The notes: a model not told the origin generated them from the sequence alone. A stretch of DNA of 64,000 nt from Streptomyces griseoluteus (GCF_004784465.1 NZ_SRRU01000008.1:62001-126000); one strand, 5' to 3'. Positions 1 through 9,030 are shown, counted from the first letter of the stretch. Made by a program: numbers and translations.

Positions 1-390
1 GCCCTGCTCAAGGGACCGGAGAACGGCCGCTACCAACTGGACTGGGCGTCCGCCGGCCATCTGCCGCCACTGCTGATCACCCCGGCCGGGGACACCACGT
101 ACCTGGACACCGGGCGCGGCCTGGTGCTCGGCGTCGACCCCGAGAGCCCCCGCACCGGCGCCACGACCGTGCTGCCGCCCGCGAGCACCGTGCTGCTCTA
201 CACCGACGGCCTGGTCGAACGCCGGGGCGAGTCCCTCGACCACGGCCTCATCCGGCTGCGCCAGCACGCGGCCGCCCTGGTCGACCAGGAGCTGGACGTG
301 ATGTGCGAGGAACTGCTCACCGGCCTCGCCCCGGACGCCCAGGACGACGTGGCCCTGATCGCCCTGCGGCTGCCTCCCTCCGCTCTCTGA
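1..390 (+). CDS. SpoIIE/PP2C-type phosphatase, C-terminal part only
   Basis: The frame is open from base 1 to a TGA at 388-390, so only the last 129 residues are inside the window. The motifs ASAGHLPPLL, LYTDGLVERRG and the closing DDVALIALRL are the C-terminal half of the SpoIIE/RsbU serine phosphatase domain. In that family Mn-dependent phosphatases remove phosphate from STAS anti-anti-sigma proteins and so release sigma factors. The N-terminal sensor domains lie outside the window, so its input signal cannot be named. The C-terminus resembles that of the GAF-SpoIIE gene at 9593-11047. Confidence 0.9.
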   Translation, partial: ALLKGPENGRYQLDWASAGHLPPLLITPAGDTTYLDTGRGLVLGVDPESPRTGATTVLPPASTVLLYTDGLVERRGESLDHGLIRLRQHAAALVDQELDVMCEELLTGLAPDAQDDVALIALRLPPSAL

Positions 391-416
391 CGGGGGCCGA
401 TGCGCGGGAGGCGGGC

Positions 417-1595
417 ATGACAGGCGGGTCCGCGTGGCACCCGCCCTCTGTGCGAGGGATACATGCGGCATGGCAAGGGCTGACGGCGGACATCTCGGCG
501 GCGGGCGCCGCGGCGCGACGGGCCTGGTCGGGGCCGGGCCGCGACCGCGACCTCGTGGTGCAGGTGCTCAAGGCCGCGCTCGCCGCCTGGGTGGCCTGGG
601 CGGTGGCGGGCTGGTGGCTTCAGGCGCCGGTGGCCTTCGTCGCGCCCTGGGTGGCGGTGGTGCTGGTCGAGTCCACCGTCTACCGCTCCCTCACCCACGG
701 CCTCCAGCAGCTGGCGGCTATCGCGGTGGGCACCATCGTCGCCACCGCCGTGGGGCTGCTGCTCCCGCACACCGAGGTCGCGATGGCGGTCGTCCTGCCA
801 CTGGTGCTGCTGCTCGGCCAGTGGCACCGGCTCGGCAGCCAGGGCATCTACGCCGCCACCGGCGCCCTGTTCAGCCTGACCGCCGGACCCGTCTCCGTCA
901 TCACCTCCGCCGCCCGGCTCGGCGAGGCGCTGTTCGGCGCGGCGGTCGGCCTCGCCGTCAACGCCCTGATCCGGCCGCCCGTCTATCTGCGCGACGCCCG
1001 CGCCGTGCTCCAGGACGCGGCCGACGAGGCCCACGACATCCTCCAGGAGGTGGCCCAGGGGCTCGCCGAGGGGAAACTCGACGCCGACGAGGCGTCCGGC
1101 TGGCACGACCGCGCCGTGCGGCTGTACCCCCTGGTCGAACAGGCCAAGGCCGCCGTCGGCTGGAACCGGGAGAGCCTGCGCGTCAACCTGCGCCACCGCC
1201 GCAGGGCCGTACCCCGGGCCGACCGGGGCTACGACGACGCGGCCACCGTGCTGGAGTACGCCGCCGTGCACACCGCGGGCGTCACCCGGACCGTGCTGGA
1301 GACCGTCTCCGACGAGGACCAGGCCGCCCGGCTGGAGCCGGGCCTGGCCCGGCACTACGCCCGCTACCTCGGTCTGACCGCGCACGCCCTGCGTCTGTAC
1401 AGCAACAGCCGCTTCGGACCCGCGAGCGACGACGGGCTGCGCGACGCGGTGCACGACATGCGCCAGACGCTCCGGACACTGCGCCAGGACCTGGTCCGCA
1501 CCACCACCGACGACCCCGGCGGCGTCGCCGTCTACGGCGCCCTGCTCACCCAGGCCCACCGCCTGGCCGACCAGATGGTGTCGTCCGCCGAGTGA
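417..1595 (+). CDS. FUSC-family membrane protein (aromatic acid exporter-like)
   Basis: The protein has 392 residues. ATG 417 was chosen because GGGAGG lies just upstream and the in-frame codons before it overlap the preceding gene. Residues about 45-190 form four to six hydrophobic segments rich in Ala, Val and Leu (for example AALAAWVAWAVAGWW and MAVVLPLVLLLGQW). A soluble helical half of about 200 residues follows, rich in Arg and Glu. This membrane-then-cytosolic layout is that of FUSC/ArAE proteins, some of which export aromatic carboxylic acids. The substrate is unknown. It lies 27 bp after the SpoIIE gene and may be co-transcribed. A second, two-domain FUSC protein is at 22852-25227. 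Confidence 0.8.
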   Translation: MTGGSAWHPPSVRGIHAAWQGLTADISAAGAAARRAWSGPGRDRDLVVQVLKAALAAWVAWAVAGWWLQAPVAFVAPWVAVVLVESTVYRSLTHGLQQLAAIAVGTIVATAVGLLLPHTEVAMAVVLPLVLLLGQWHRLGSQGIYAATGALFSLTAGPVSVITSAARLGEALFGAAVGLAVNALIRPPVYLRDARAVLQDAADEAHDILQEVAQGLAEGKLDADEASGWHDRAVRLYPLVEQAKAAVGWNRESLRVNLRHRRRAVPRADRGYDDAATVLEYAAVHTAGVTRTVLETVSDEDQAARLEPGLARHYARYLGLTAHALRLYSNSRFGPASDDGLRDAVHDMRQTLRTLRQDLVRTTTDDPGGVAVYGALLTQAHRLADQMVSSAE

Positions 1596-1668
1596 CCCGG
1601 TTACGGACCGCCGCCCCTCGGGTACCCGGCGGGACACGAGGGCCGAGCCTGGCTAGGGAGGGCGACGC

Positions 1669-2589
1669 ATGACCGCCGAGGACCACAGGGTGCGCGCCGG
1701 GCGCCGTACCGTCGAGCTGCACCGGCCGGACAAGGTGCTCTTCCCGGCCGGCGGCGGTCACCCGGCGTACACCAAGGCGGACCTCGTGGCGTACTACCGC
1801 GAGGTGGCGCCCTTCATGCTGCCGGGGCTGCGCGGGCGGCCGCTGATGCTGGAGCGGTATCCCGACGGGATCGAGGGGCCCCGGTTCATGCAGAAGAACA
1901 CCCCCGACCACTACCCGGAGTGGATCCCGCGGGCCGAGGTGCCCAAGGAAGGCGGCACGGTCCGCCACACCGTGTGCGACAGCGTCGCCACCCTGCTCCA
2001 CCTCGCCGACCAGGCGTGTGTGACCCCGCACCGCTGGCTGTCCCGGGTGGACCACCTGGACGAGCCCGACCTGCTGGTCTTCGACCTCGACCCGGCCGAG
2101 GGCGCCGACGACTTCGGGCGGGTGCGCGAGGCGGCCCACTGGCTCGGCGAGGTGCTGCAGGAGCTGAAGCTGCCGTCGGTGCTGATGACCACCGGCTCGC
2201 GCGGTCTGCACGTCACCGTGCCGCTGCTGCCGAGGCAGGACTTCGACGCGGTGCGCGGCTTCGCCCGTGACGTGGCCGGCCTGCTCGTCGCCCGGCACCC
2301 CGACCGGCTGACCACGGCCGCCCGGAAACGGGACCGCGGCGACCGCCTCTACCTCGACGTGCAGCGCAACGGCTACGCCCAGACCGCCGTGGCCCCCTAC
2401 GGCGTGCGCGCCCGCCCCGGCGCCCCGGTCGCCACCCCGCTCGCCTGGGACCAGCTCGACGACCCGGACCTCGGCCCCCGCCGCTGGACCATCGCCGACG
2501 CCGTCGACCAGGCCCGCACCCACCCCTGGCCCGCCCTGCGCGGCCACGCCCTGGACCCGGCCCGCCGCCGCCTGGAGGAGCTCGTGTGA
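1669..2589 (+). CDS. LigD-type NHEJ polymerase domain protein
   Basis: This 306-residue protein is a stand-alone polymerase/primase (archaeo-eukaryotic primase fold) as in the POL domain of LigD. In non-homologous end joining that domain fills gaps at broken DNA ends with a preference for ribonucleotides. The catalytic FDLDP at about 138-142 supplies two metal-binding aspartates (D139, D141). LYLDVQRN near residue 230 supplies the third. No ligase or phosphoesterase domain is present and no ku gene is in the window, so it needs partners encoded elsewhere. GGGAGGGCGACGC precedes ATG 1669. The stop codon overlaps the start of the amidinotransferase gene (TGATG), implying translational coupling. 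Confidence 0.9.
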   Translation: MTAEDHRVRAGRRTVELHRPDKVLFPAGGGHPAYTKADLVAYYREVAPFMLPGLRGRPLMLERYPDGIEGPRFMQKNTPDHYPEWIPRAEVPKEGGTVRHTVCDSVATLLHLADQACVTPHRWLSRVDHLDEPDLLVFDLDPAEGADDFGRVREAAHWLGEVLQELKLPSVLMTTGSRGLHVTVPLLPRQDFDAVRGFARDVAGLLVARHPDRLTTAARKRDRGDRLYLDVQRNGYAQTAVAPYGVRARPGAPVATPLAWDQLDDPDLGPRRWTIADAVDQARTHPWPALRGHALDPARRRLEELV

Positions 2590-3704
2590 TGCAGACACCT
2601 TCGACCGCGGCCGCCGCCGATTCCCTCGTCTCCCCGGTCAGCTCCCACAACGAGTGGGACCCGCTGGAGGAGATCGTCGTCGGACGCCTCGAAGGCGCCA
2701 CGATCCCCACCGGGCACCCCGTGGTGTCCTGCAACGTGCCCCGCTGGGCCGCCAGACTCCAGGGGCTCGCGGCCGGGCGAAGATACCCGCGCACACTGAT
2801 CCGCCGGGCGCAGCGCGAGCTGGACCAGTTCGCCGGCCTGCTGCGCTCCCTGGGCGTCACGGTGACCCGCCCGGACGCCGTCGAGCACCGGCGACCCTTC
2901 GCCACCCCCGACTGGTCCGCCAAGGGCTTCTGCAACACCTGCCCCCGCGACAGCCTGCTCGTCGTCGGTGACGAGATCATCGAGACGCCGATGGCCTGGC
3001 CCTGCCGGTACTTCGAGACCCACTCCTACCGCGGCCTCCTCAAGGACTACTTCCGGCGCGGCGCCCGCTGGACCGCGGCCCCGAGACCCCAGCTCACCGA
3101 CGAGCTGTACGAACGGGACTTCCGGGTGCCGGGACCGGACGAACCCATGCGGTACGTCCTCACCGAGTTCGAGCCGGTCTTCGACGCGGCGGACTTCGTA
3201 CGCGCCGGGTACGACCTCTTCGTGACCCGCAGCAACGTCACCAACGCCATGGGGATCGAGTGGCTGCGCCGGCACCTCGGGCCCCGGTACCGGGTCCACG
3301 AGATCGAGAGCCGCTGCCGTACGCCCATGCACATCGACACCACCTTCGTCCTGCTCGCACCGGGCAAGGTGATGGTCAACCCGGAGTACATCGACGTCGA
3401 CCGGCTGCCCGAGGTGCTGAAGTCGTGGGACGTGCTCGTGGCGCCGGAGCCCGACCCGATCCACGACCCCCTGCTCAAGGTCACCTCGATGTGCGGCAAG
3501 TGGCTCAGCATGAACGTGCTGATGCTCGACGAGAAGCGAGTGGTCGTCGAGCGCCACCACACCGGCATGGTGCGCGCGCTCCAGCAGTGGGGGTTCGAGA
3601 CGATCCCCTGCGAGCTGCTGCACTACGCGCCCTTCGGCGGCTCCTTCCACTGCGCCACCCTCGACGTCCGGCGCCGGGGCGAGGCGCAGTCCTACTTCCC
3701 CTGA
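2589..3704 (+). CDS. Glycine/inosamine-type amidinotransferase
   Basis: The protein has 371 residues. It belongs to the guanidino-group transferases (arginine:glycine or StrB1-like arginine:inosamine-phosphate amidinotransferase), which move an amidino group from arginine to an amine through a cysteine adduct. The family signatures are visible: SHNEWDPLEEIVVGR near the start, MHIDTTF at about 247-253 (His and Asp of the triad), and GGSFHCATLD with the nucleophile at Cys355. ATG 2589 shares a base with the upstream stop (TGATG) and has GGAGGAG 8 nt before it; a GTG at 2586 is the alternative. No other antibiotic or creatine-like pathway genes are nearby, so the acceptor amine is unknown. Coupling to an NHEJ polymerase is odd and may be accidental. 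Confidence 0.88.
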   Translation: MQTPSTAAAADSLVSPVSSHNEWDPLEEIVVGRLEGATIPTGHPVVSCNVPRWAARLQGLAAGRRYPRTLIRRAQRELDQFAGLLRSLGVTVTRPDAVEHRRPFATPDWSAKGFCNTCPRDSLLVVGDEIIETPMAWPCRYFETHSYRGLLKDYFRRGARWTAAPRPQLTDELYERDFRVPGPDEPMRYVLTEFEPVFDAADFVRAGYDLFVTRSNVTNAMGIEWLRRHLGPRYRVHEIESRCRTPMHIDTTFVLLAPGKVMVNPEYIDVDRLPEVLKSWDVLVAPEPDPIHDPLLKVTSMCGKWLSMNVLMLDEKRVVVERHHTGMVRALQQWGFETIPCELLHYAPFGGSFHCATLDVRRRGEAQSYFP

Positions 3705-3723
3705 TCCGGCCGGCCTCGGAGGC

Positions 3724-5244
3724 TCAGGTGTGCCGGGCGTGCACCGGGCTGTTGGCCACCTCGTCCGGGCACTTCCGGTGGGCCAGCCGCCCCGGCCGGT
3801 CACGGCGCCAGTCGAACGCGGCGAGCGCCAGGGAGGCGGCCATGCCGGCCAGCGCGGCGACCAGGGCCGTGACGAGCGCGGTGCGGTAGTCGCCGTGGGT
3901 GCCGCCGAGCACCACGTAGAACAGGCCGGGCAGCGCGGCCGTACCCACCGCGGCGCCGAGCCGTTGCCCGGTCTGCAGCGCGCCCCCGGCCGCGCCCGCC
4001 ATCCGCACCGGGACGTCGCGCAGCGTCATGGTGATGTTGGGGGACACCACGAAGCCGGAGCCGATACCGCCGACGAACAGCACCGGCGCGGCCACCCAGG
4101 GCGCGATGCCGAGCGGCGCCAGCCGCAGCAGCAGCGCGGTGCCGCCGAGGCCCAGGATCACCCCCACCAGGCCGCCCACCGTCAGCACCCGGCCGAACCG
4201 CTCCACCAGTCGCCCGGCGAGCACGGCCGCGCTCGCCGAACCGATCGCGAAAGCCGTCACGGCGAGGCCCGACTTGAGGGGGGAGTAGCCGAGCCCGTGC
4301 TGGTAGAACAGCGCGAACACCAGCCACACCCCGCTGAAGCCGACGAAGTACAGCGTGCCCACCCCCGCGCCGACCGCGTAGCCGCGCACCGTGCTGAACA
4401 GCCGCGGATCGAGCAGCGGCTGCTTCTCACGGGCGACCAGGCGCCGCTGCCACAGCACGAAGGCGACCAGCAGCACCACCGCGACCGGGAACAGCCACCA
4501 CAGCCGCGCGAGGCCGCCCGAATCCGCCTGGACCAGCGGATACATCAGCGCCAGCACCCCGGTGCCGAGCAGCAGGATGCCCGGCACGTCGACGGTCCCG
4601 TGCCCCTTGCGTTCGATGCGGGGCAGCAGCCGGCGGCCCAGCAGGACCGCGAGCAGCCCGATGGGGACGTTGACGTAGAAGATCCACCGCCAGCCCTGCT
4701 CGCCGGAGGCCAGGGCGAGGATGGCGCCGCCGGTGATCGGGCCGACGGCGGAGGATATGCCCACGGTCGCGCCGAAGAAGCCGAAGGCCCGCCCGCGCTC
4801 CTCGCCCCGGAACATCTGCTGGATCAGCGCCGAGTTCTGCGGCGCCATGAACCCCGCCGCCAGCCCCTGGCAGAGCCGCGCCAGCACCAGCAGCGTGATG
4901 TCCGGCGCCGCGCCGCACGCCGCGCTGAAGATCACGAACCCGCTGAGCGCCAGCAGGAAGATACGGCGCCGGTCCAGCGCGTCGCCCAGCCGCCCGGCGG
5001 TGACCAGCGCGAGCGCGAAGGTCAGGGCGTACCCGGACACCACCCACTGCACCTCGGCCGGGGTGGCGTGCAGATCCCGCTGGATGGTGGGGAGCGCGAC
5101 CGCGACGATCGTCACGTCCAGCAGGCTCATGAAACCGGCGACCAGGGTCACCCACAGGGCCCGCCACCGGCGGGGGTCCGGCTCGTACCCGTCCTCGGGG
5201 GCGGACGGCCGCCCGCCGCCCGCCGTCGACGCCGACGCAGTCAC
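3724..5244 (-). CDS. DHA2-family (14-TM) MFS drug efflux transporter
   Basis: The 506-residue protein has an N-terminal TM segment with LLDVTIVAVALPTIQRDL, the hallmark of EmrB/QacA-type proton antiporters. Motif A (GRLGDALDRRRIF) and an antiporter motif C region (GISSAVGPITGGAIL) follow, and hydrophobic segments continue to residue 490. The open frame extends far upstream, but the start is GTG 5244: GAGAGGAG stands 5-6 nt before it and the first TM helix begins about 30 residues later. It converges on the amidinotransferase gene with only 19 bp between stops, and is divergent from the MHS transporter at 5440, with a shared 195-bp promoter region. The substrate is unknown; no TetR or MarR regulator is adjacent. 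Confidence 0.9.
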   Translation of the reverse strand: MTASASTAGGGRPSAPEDGYEPDPRRWRALWVTLVAGFMSLLDVTIVAVALPTIQRDLHATPAEVQWVVSGYALTFALALVTAGRLGDALDRRRIFLLALSGFVIFSAACGAAPDITLLVLARLCQGLAAGFMAPQNSALIQQMFRGEERGRAFGFFGATVGISSAVGPITGGAILALASGEQGWRWIFYVNVPIGLLAVLLGRRLLPRIERKGHGTVDVPGILLLGTGVLALMYPLVQADSGGLARLWWLFPVAVVLLVAFVLWQRRLVAREKQPLLDPRLFSTVRGYAVGAGVGTLYFVGFSGVWLVFALFYQHGLGYSPLKSGLAVTAFAIGSASAAVLAGRLVERFGRVLTVGGLVGVILGLGGTALLLRLAPLGIAPWVAAPVLFVGGIGSGFVVSPNITMTLRDVPVRMAGAAGGALQTGQRLGAAVGTAALPGLFYVVLGGTHGDYRTALVTALVAALAGMAASLALAAFDWRRDRPGRLAHRKCPDEVANSPVHARHT

Positions 5245-5439
5245 CAGGGCTCCTCTCACCGGGGACGAACACCGGGCATGCGAGTTCCCCCAAGGCTCCC
5301 CGTCACGCACCGGCACTCGTACGGCCCCATTTCGATCACCCTCGGTAGCAGCGCGACCGCGCAGTGAAGAGGATCGTTTGAGCGCGCGCGGACTGCGCAG
5401 GTGTTCTGCTTGAAAACGTGTACGGCGAAAGGAACACCC

Positions 5440-6936
5440 ATGGCGGCCCTCGACAACGAAGATCCGGTGGACCCCGGGGCGGTCAGACGCCACCGTCTGC
5501 TGTTCCGCGCGATCGAGCGGCGGCGCAATCCCAAGCTGCGACGCAGCGACATCACCGTGACGGACCAGGCCGCCGTGAAGCGCGCCACCAAGGCGGCCGC
5601 GCTCGGCAACGCCATGGAGTGGTACGACTTCGGCATCTACAGCTACCTCGCCGCCACCCTCGGCAAGGTGTTCTTCCCCTCGGGGAACGACACGGTGCAG
5701 TTGCTCAGCTCCTTCGCCACCTTCGCCGTCGCCTTCCTGGTGCGCCCGCTCGGCGGCATGGTCTTCGGCCCGCTCGGCGACAAGATCGGCCGTAAGCGCG
5801 TCCTGTCCATGACCATGATCATGATGGCGGTGGGCACCTTCGCCATCGGTCTGATCCCCTCGCACGCCGCCATCGGCCTGTGGGCCCCGGCCCTGCTGAT
5901 CCTCTTCCGGCTCATCCAGGGCTTCTCGACCGGCGGCGAGTACGGCGGCGCCTCCACCTTCATCGCGGAGTACGCCCCGGACAAGCGGCGCGGATTCTTC
6001 GGCAGCTTCCTGGAGTTCGGCACACTGGCCGGCTACGTCGGCGCCTCCGGCCTGGTCGTCGTCCTGAGCACCGTGTTCAGCGAGGACCAGATGCTGCACT
6101 GGGGCTGGCGCATCCCGTTCCTGGTCGCGGCGCCGCTCGGCTTCATCGGCCTCTACCTGCGGCTCAAGCTCGACGAGACCCCCGCCTTCCAGAAGCTGGA
6201 GGGCGGCAACGTCCGGGCTACCGAGGCCGCCGACGCCGTGGAGACCTCGGCCACCGCCGACCTCGGCAAGATCTTCACCCGGTACTGGCGGCCGCTGGTG
6301 CTGTGCCTCGCGCTCGTCGCGGCGTACAACATCACCGACTACATGCTGCTGTCCTACATGCCGACCTATCTGTCGGACGAGCTGGGCTACCCCACCAACC
6401 ACGGGCTGCTGATCCTGCTGCTGGTGATGGTGCTCCAGATGTGCGTCATCAGCCAGGTCGGCCGGCTCTCGGACCGCTTCGGGCGCAAGCCGCTGCTGAT
6501 GGCCGGGATGCTCGGATTCGTCTTCCTGTCCGTGCCGGCGTTCCTGCTCATCCGGCAGGGCAGCGTCGTCCTCATCGCGCTGGGCCTGCTCATGATGGGC
6601 CTCTCCCTGGTAGCGATGCTCGGCACGATGTCGGCGGCGCTCCCGGCGATCTTCCCGACCCAGGTGCGCTACGGCTCCCTGTCGGTGGCCTACAACCTCG
6701 CCACCTCCGTCTTCGGCGGCACGACCCCGCTGGTGATCACCTACCTGATCAGCGTCTTCCACACCAACCTCATGCCCGCCTACTACGCCACCGCGGCCGC
6801 GGTCGTCGGTGTGATCGCGGTGCTGTGCATGAAGGAGACGGCCAACAAGCCGCTCGCGGGCTCGCCCCCGTCCGTGGAGACGGAGCAGGAGGCCGCGGAG
6901 ATCGTCCAGGCCCAGGCTCCGGCGCCCAGGTTCTGA
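5440..6936 (+). CDS. MHS-family (ProP/KgtP-like) MFS transporter
   Basis: This 498-residue protein is a metabolite:H+ symporter-type transporter for osmolytes or organic acids. It shows LGNAMEWYDFGIYSYLA in TM1, RPLGGMVFGPLGDKIGRKR (motif A) and IQGFSTGGEYGGASTFIAEY, all typical of the MHS family. About 55 polar residues precede TM1, slightly longer than usual. ATG 5440 is preferred to an upstream in-frame GTG 5401 because AAAGGAA lies 6 nt before it. A strong hairpin at 6954-6999 ends the transcript. Betaine/proline or alpha-ketoacid transport is likely by family, but the substrate cannot be read from sequence. Confidence 0.92.
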   Translation: MAALDNEDPVDPGAVRRHRLLFRAIERRRNPKLRRSDITVTDQAAVKRATKAAALGNAMEWYDFGIYSYLAATLGKVFFPSGNDTVQLLSSFATFAVAFLVRPLGGMVFGPLGDKIGRKRVLSMTMIMMAVGTFAIGLIPSHAAIGLWAPALLILFRLIQGFSTGGEYGGASTFIAEYAPDKRRGFFGSFLEFGTLAGYVGASGLVVVLSTVFSEDQMLHWGWRIPFLVAAPLGFIGLYLRLKLDETPAFQKLEGGNVRATEAADAVETSATADLGKIFTRYWRPLVLCLALVAAYNITDYMLLSYMPTYLSDELGYPTNHGLLILLLVMVLQMCVISQVGRLSDRFGRKPLLMAGMLGFVFLSVPAFLLIRQGSVVLIALGLLMMGLSLVAMLGTMSAALPAIFPTQVRYGSLSVAYNLATSVFGGTTPLVITYLISVFHTNLMPAYYATAAAVVGVIAVLCMKETANKPLAGSPPSVETEQEAAEIVQAQAPAPRF

Positions 6937-6953
6937 CCCGCACCGGACCCCGC

Positions 6954-6999
6954 ACGACGGAACGCCCCCGGCCATCGCGGCACGGGGGCGTTCCGTCGT
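6954..6999. terminator. Bidirectional terminator hairpin
   Basis: A perfect 17-bp inverted repeat (left arm 6954-6970, right arm 6983-6999, 12-nt loop) lies 18 bp after the MHS transporter stop and 15 bp after the stop of the minus-strand methyltransferase. Being symmetric and between convergent genes, it can serve both. There is no long U tract, as is usual in actinobacteria. Confidence 0.88.
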
Positions 7000-7014
7000 C
7001 CGGGACCGCGGGGC

Positions 7015-7821
7015 CTACGGCTTGATGCCCACCGCGGTCCACAGGCTGACCTCCGCGTCCGTGGCGGTCGGCTCGGCGTCCGGGCGCCAGCGGTGGCCGA
7101 CCTGGACACCGGGCTCCAGCAGCTCCAGCCCGTCGAAGAAGCGCGCCACGTCCGCGCGGGAGCGGAACTGCACCGGGGTCCCGGCACCGTTGTAGATGTC
7201 GGCGACCTTCTGCCAGGTCGGCGCGTCGAAGTCGGGCGTGCAGTGGCTCAGGGCCAGCGCGCTGCCCGAGGGGAGCACGTCCAGCAGCCGGCTGACGATG
7301 CCGTACGGGTCCCGGTCGTCCGGCACGAAGTGCATCAGGGCGTTCAGGGACAGCGCGACCGGCCGCTTCATGTCCAGCACGTCGGTCAGCTCGGGGGCGT
7401 CCAGCAGCGACCGTGGGTCGTTGACGTCCGCCTCGATGTACGCGGTGCGCCCCTCGGCGGTGCTGCGCATCAGGCGCTCGGCGTACTTGAGGACCAGCGG
7501 GTCGTTGTCGGCGTACACCACCCGCGCGTCGGCCACCACGGACTGGGCGACCTGGTGCAGGTTGGGCTCGGTGGGGATGCCGGTGCCGATGTCCAGCCAC
7601 TGCCGGATGCCGTGCTCCCGGGCGAGGACGCGGGTGGCGCGGTGCATGAAGGCGCGGTTCTCGCGGGCGCACACGAAGATGCCGGGATAGACGGACGCCA
7701 CCGCCTCGGCGGCGTGCTTGTCTATCTCGAAGTGGTCCTTGCCGCCCAGGTAGTAGTCGTACATCCGGGCGGAGTGGGGCCTGCTGGTGTCGATGTCCCG
7801 CGCCGCGTGTGAGTTGGTCAT
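7015..7821 (-). CDS. SAM-dependent methyltransferase, SAV2177/DUF574 family
   Basis: The protein has 268 residues. ARMYDYYLGGKDHFEIDK near the N-terminus, WLDIGTGIPTEPNLH (SAM-binding glycine motif) and VVYADNDPLVL (acidic ribose-binding residue) are the signature of this large actinobacterial family of Rossmann methyltransferases, whose targets are unknown. ATG 7821 has AAAGGGA upstream; the frame continues upstream but only into intergenic sequence. The gene lies just downstream of a DUF397/Scr1-HTH pair and could be on the same transcript (35-bp gap). A paralogue at 11080-11895 shares the same motifs, so the two flank the SpoIIE/HATPase genes. Confidence 0.9.
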   Translation of the reverse strand: MTNSHAARDIDTSRPHSARMYDYYLGGKDHFEIDKHAAEAVASVYPGIFVCARENRAFMHRATRVLAREHGIRQWLDIGTGIPTEPNLHQVAQSVVADARVVYADNDPLVLKYAERLMRSTAEGRTAYIEADVNDPRSLLDAPELTDVLDMKRPVALSLNALMHFVPDDRDPYGIVSRLLDVLPSGSALALSHCTPDFDAPTWQKVADIYNGAGTPVQFRSRADVARFFDGLELLEPGVQVGHRWRPDAEPTATDAEVSLWTAVGIKP

Positions 7822-7856
7822 CCTGTCCCTTTTCGGTGTGTGCGTGGGGGGAGAAG

Positions 7857-8114
7857 TCAGCCGTTGGTCAGATGGTCGGCGAGGCCCCGCTTGACCCCCG
7901 CGACGAACGCGGTGATCTCCTCCGGGGTGTAGATCAGCGCGGGTCCGGCGGGGTCGGTCGACTGGCGCAGCGCCACCCGGCCGTCGGCGAGCCGCTTGGT
8001 CTGCACGCACTGGCCGCCGTTGGGGCCGCTCCAGGGGGACTCCCACCCCTGCTCGCCGAGGTCGGAGGCGGGCATCCCGTTGTAGGCGTGGCCGCGGCCG
8101 TCGATGGTGGTCAT
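7857..8114 (-). CDS. DUF397 protein
   Basis: This 85-residue protein has the DUF397 core: GWESPWSGPNGGQCVQTKRL, then VALRQSTDP and a C-terminal TPEEITAFVAGVKRGLAD helix. Streptomyces genomes encode many DUF397 proteins, almost always next to a DUF5753/Scr1-type HTH regulator, and the pair has been proposed to act as a toxin/antitoxin-like or partner-regulated unit. Here ATG 8114 overlaps the stop of the HTH gene by 4 bp (ATGA), so the two are translationally coupled. BldB is a related small regulator, but this is a generic family member. Confidence 0.9.
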   Translation of the reverse strand: MTTIDGRGHAYNGMPASDLGEQGWESPWSGPNGGQCVQTKRLADGRVALRQSTDPAGPALIYTPEEITAFVAGVKRGLADHLTNG

Positions 8115-8989
8115 GAGTACTCCTTGCGCATGCGGTTCAGGAGTGCCCTGCTCTGCGCGTCGGAGGACAGCAGGGACATGCGGTTGTGCGCCTCCAGATG
8201 GGCGACGACGTCGGAGCGCTGGTCCAGGTACATCGCGCCGGAGAGGATCTCGCTGTAGACGATGTCCGGCAGTTCCGGCTCCTCGAACCGGAAGTACGTG
8301 AACGGCGCGCACGCCCCCACATGGGCACCGGCGGTGAACGGCACCACATCGACGCTGACGTGCGGCAGCTCGGAGAACTCCAGCAGCCGGTCGATCTGCT
8401 CCCGCATCACCTCCGGCCCGCCCACCACCCGGTGCAGCACGGCCTCCTCCATCACGACCCACAGCGTCGGCGAGTCTTCCCGCTCCAGCAGGGCGCTGCG
8501 GCGCAGCCGCAGGTCCACCCGGCGCGCCAGGTCCTCGTCGCCCTCGTTCGGGAAGCCGCCGGAGAGTACGGCGCGCGCGTACGCGTGGGTCTGGAGCAGG
8601 CCCGTCACATAGTGCGGCTCGTAGGTGCGCAGGGTCTTCGCGCCCGTCTCCAGGCTCACGTACGCGCTGAACCACCCCGGCACCACGTCACGGTAGGCGT
8701 GCCACCAGCCCGGCTCGTTGGCCCGCTCGGCGAAGGCGACGAACTCGTCCCGCTCCTGCCGGCCGGCGCCGTACGTCTCCAGCAGCTTCTCCACATAGAG
8801 CGGCTTGAGCGCCACCTCGGCCTTCTCCAGCCGGCGGATGGTCAGCGCCGTGACCCTGAGCGCCCGCGCCGCCTCCTCCAGCGAGACACCCGCCTCCAGG
8901 CGCCGCTCCTGCAGCCTGCGGCCCAGGACCATGCGCAGCACGGTGGGCGCACTCGCGCCGCTGCCCGCGCTCGAACGGCCTTCACTCAC
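8111..8989 (-). CDS. Scr1-family HTH regulator (XRE HTH plus DUF5753)
   Basis: This 292-residue protein has an XRE-type helix-turn-helix at about residues 20-75 (LGRRLQERRLEAGVSLEEAARAL, LTIRRLEKAEVALK). The DUF5753 sensor domain follows from about residue 105 (RTYEPHYVTGLLQTHAYARAVL, then VVMEEAVLHRVVGGPEVMREQIDRL). Such proteins bind DNA and are thought to be controlled by, or to control, their DUF397 neighbour. GTG 8989 has AGGAGG 7 nt upstream. A palindrome at 9009-9030, 20 bp before the start, is a candidate autoregulatory operator. Confidence 0.92.
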   Translation of the reverse strand: MSEGRSSAGSGASAPTVLRMVLGRRLQERRLEAGVSLEEAARALRVTALTIRRLEKAEVALKPLYVEKLLETYGAGRQERDEFVAFAERANEPGWWHAYRDVVPGWFSAYVSLETGAKTLRTYEPHYVTGLLQTHAYARAVLSGGFPNEGDEDLARRVDLRLRRSALLEREDSPTLWVVMEEAVLHRVVGGPEVMREQIDRLLEFSELPHVSVDVVPFTAGAHVGACAPFTYFRFEEPELPDIVYSEILSGAMYLDQRSDVVAHLEAHNRMSLLSSDAQSRALLNRMRKEYS

Positions 8990-9008
8990 GCCCTACCTCC
9001 TGATGGGC

Positions 9009-9030
9009 TGTCACTCATAAGAGTGTGACA
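9009..9030. promoter_or_regulatory. Candidate operator palindrome upstream of the HTH gene
   Basis: CACTC and GAGTG flank a central ATAA, and TGTCA and TGACA flank that core, making an imperfect 22-bp dyad. It lies in the 162-bp divergent region between the HTH gene and the HATPase gene. A weak minus-strand -35 (TTGATT) is visible upstream. Autoregulation by the HTH protein is an inference from position. Confidence 0.4.

Noticed and set aside
3724..6975. One 1083-residue open frame on the minus strand
   Set aside because: Only its last 506 residues are the DHA2 transporter. The upstream part is the reverse complement of the MHS transporter gene and lacks protein-like composition; a strong ribosome site marks GTG 5244.
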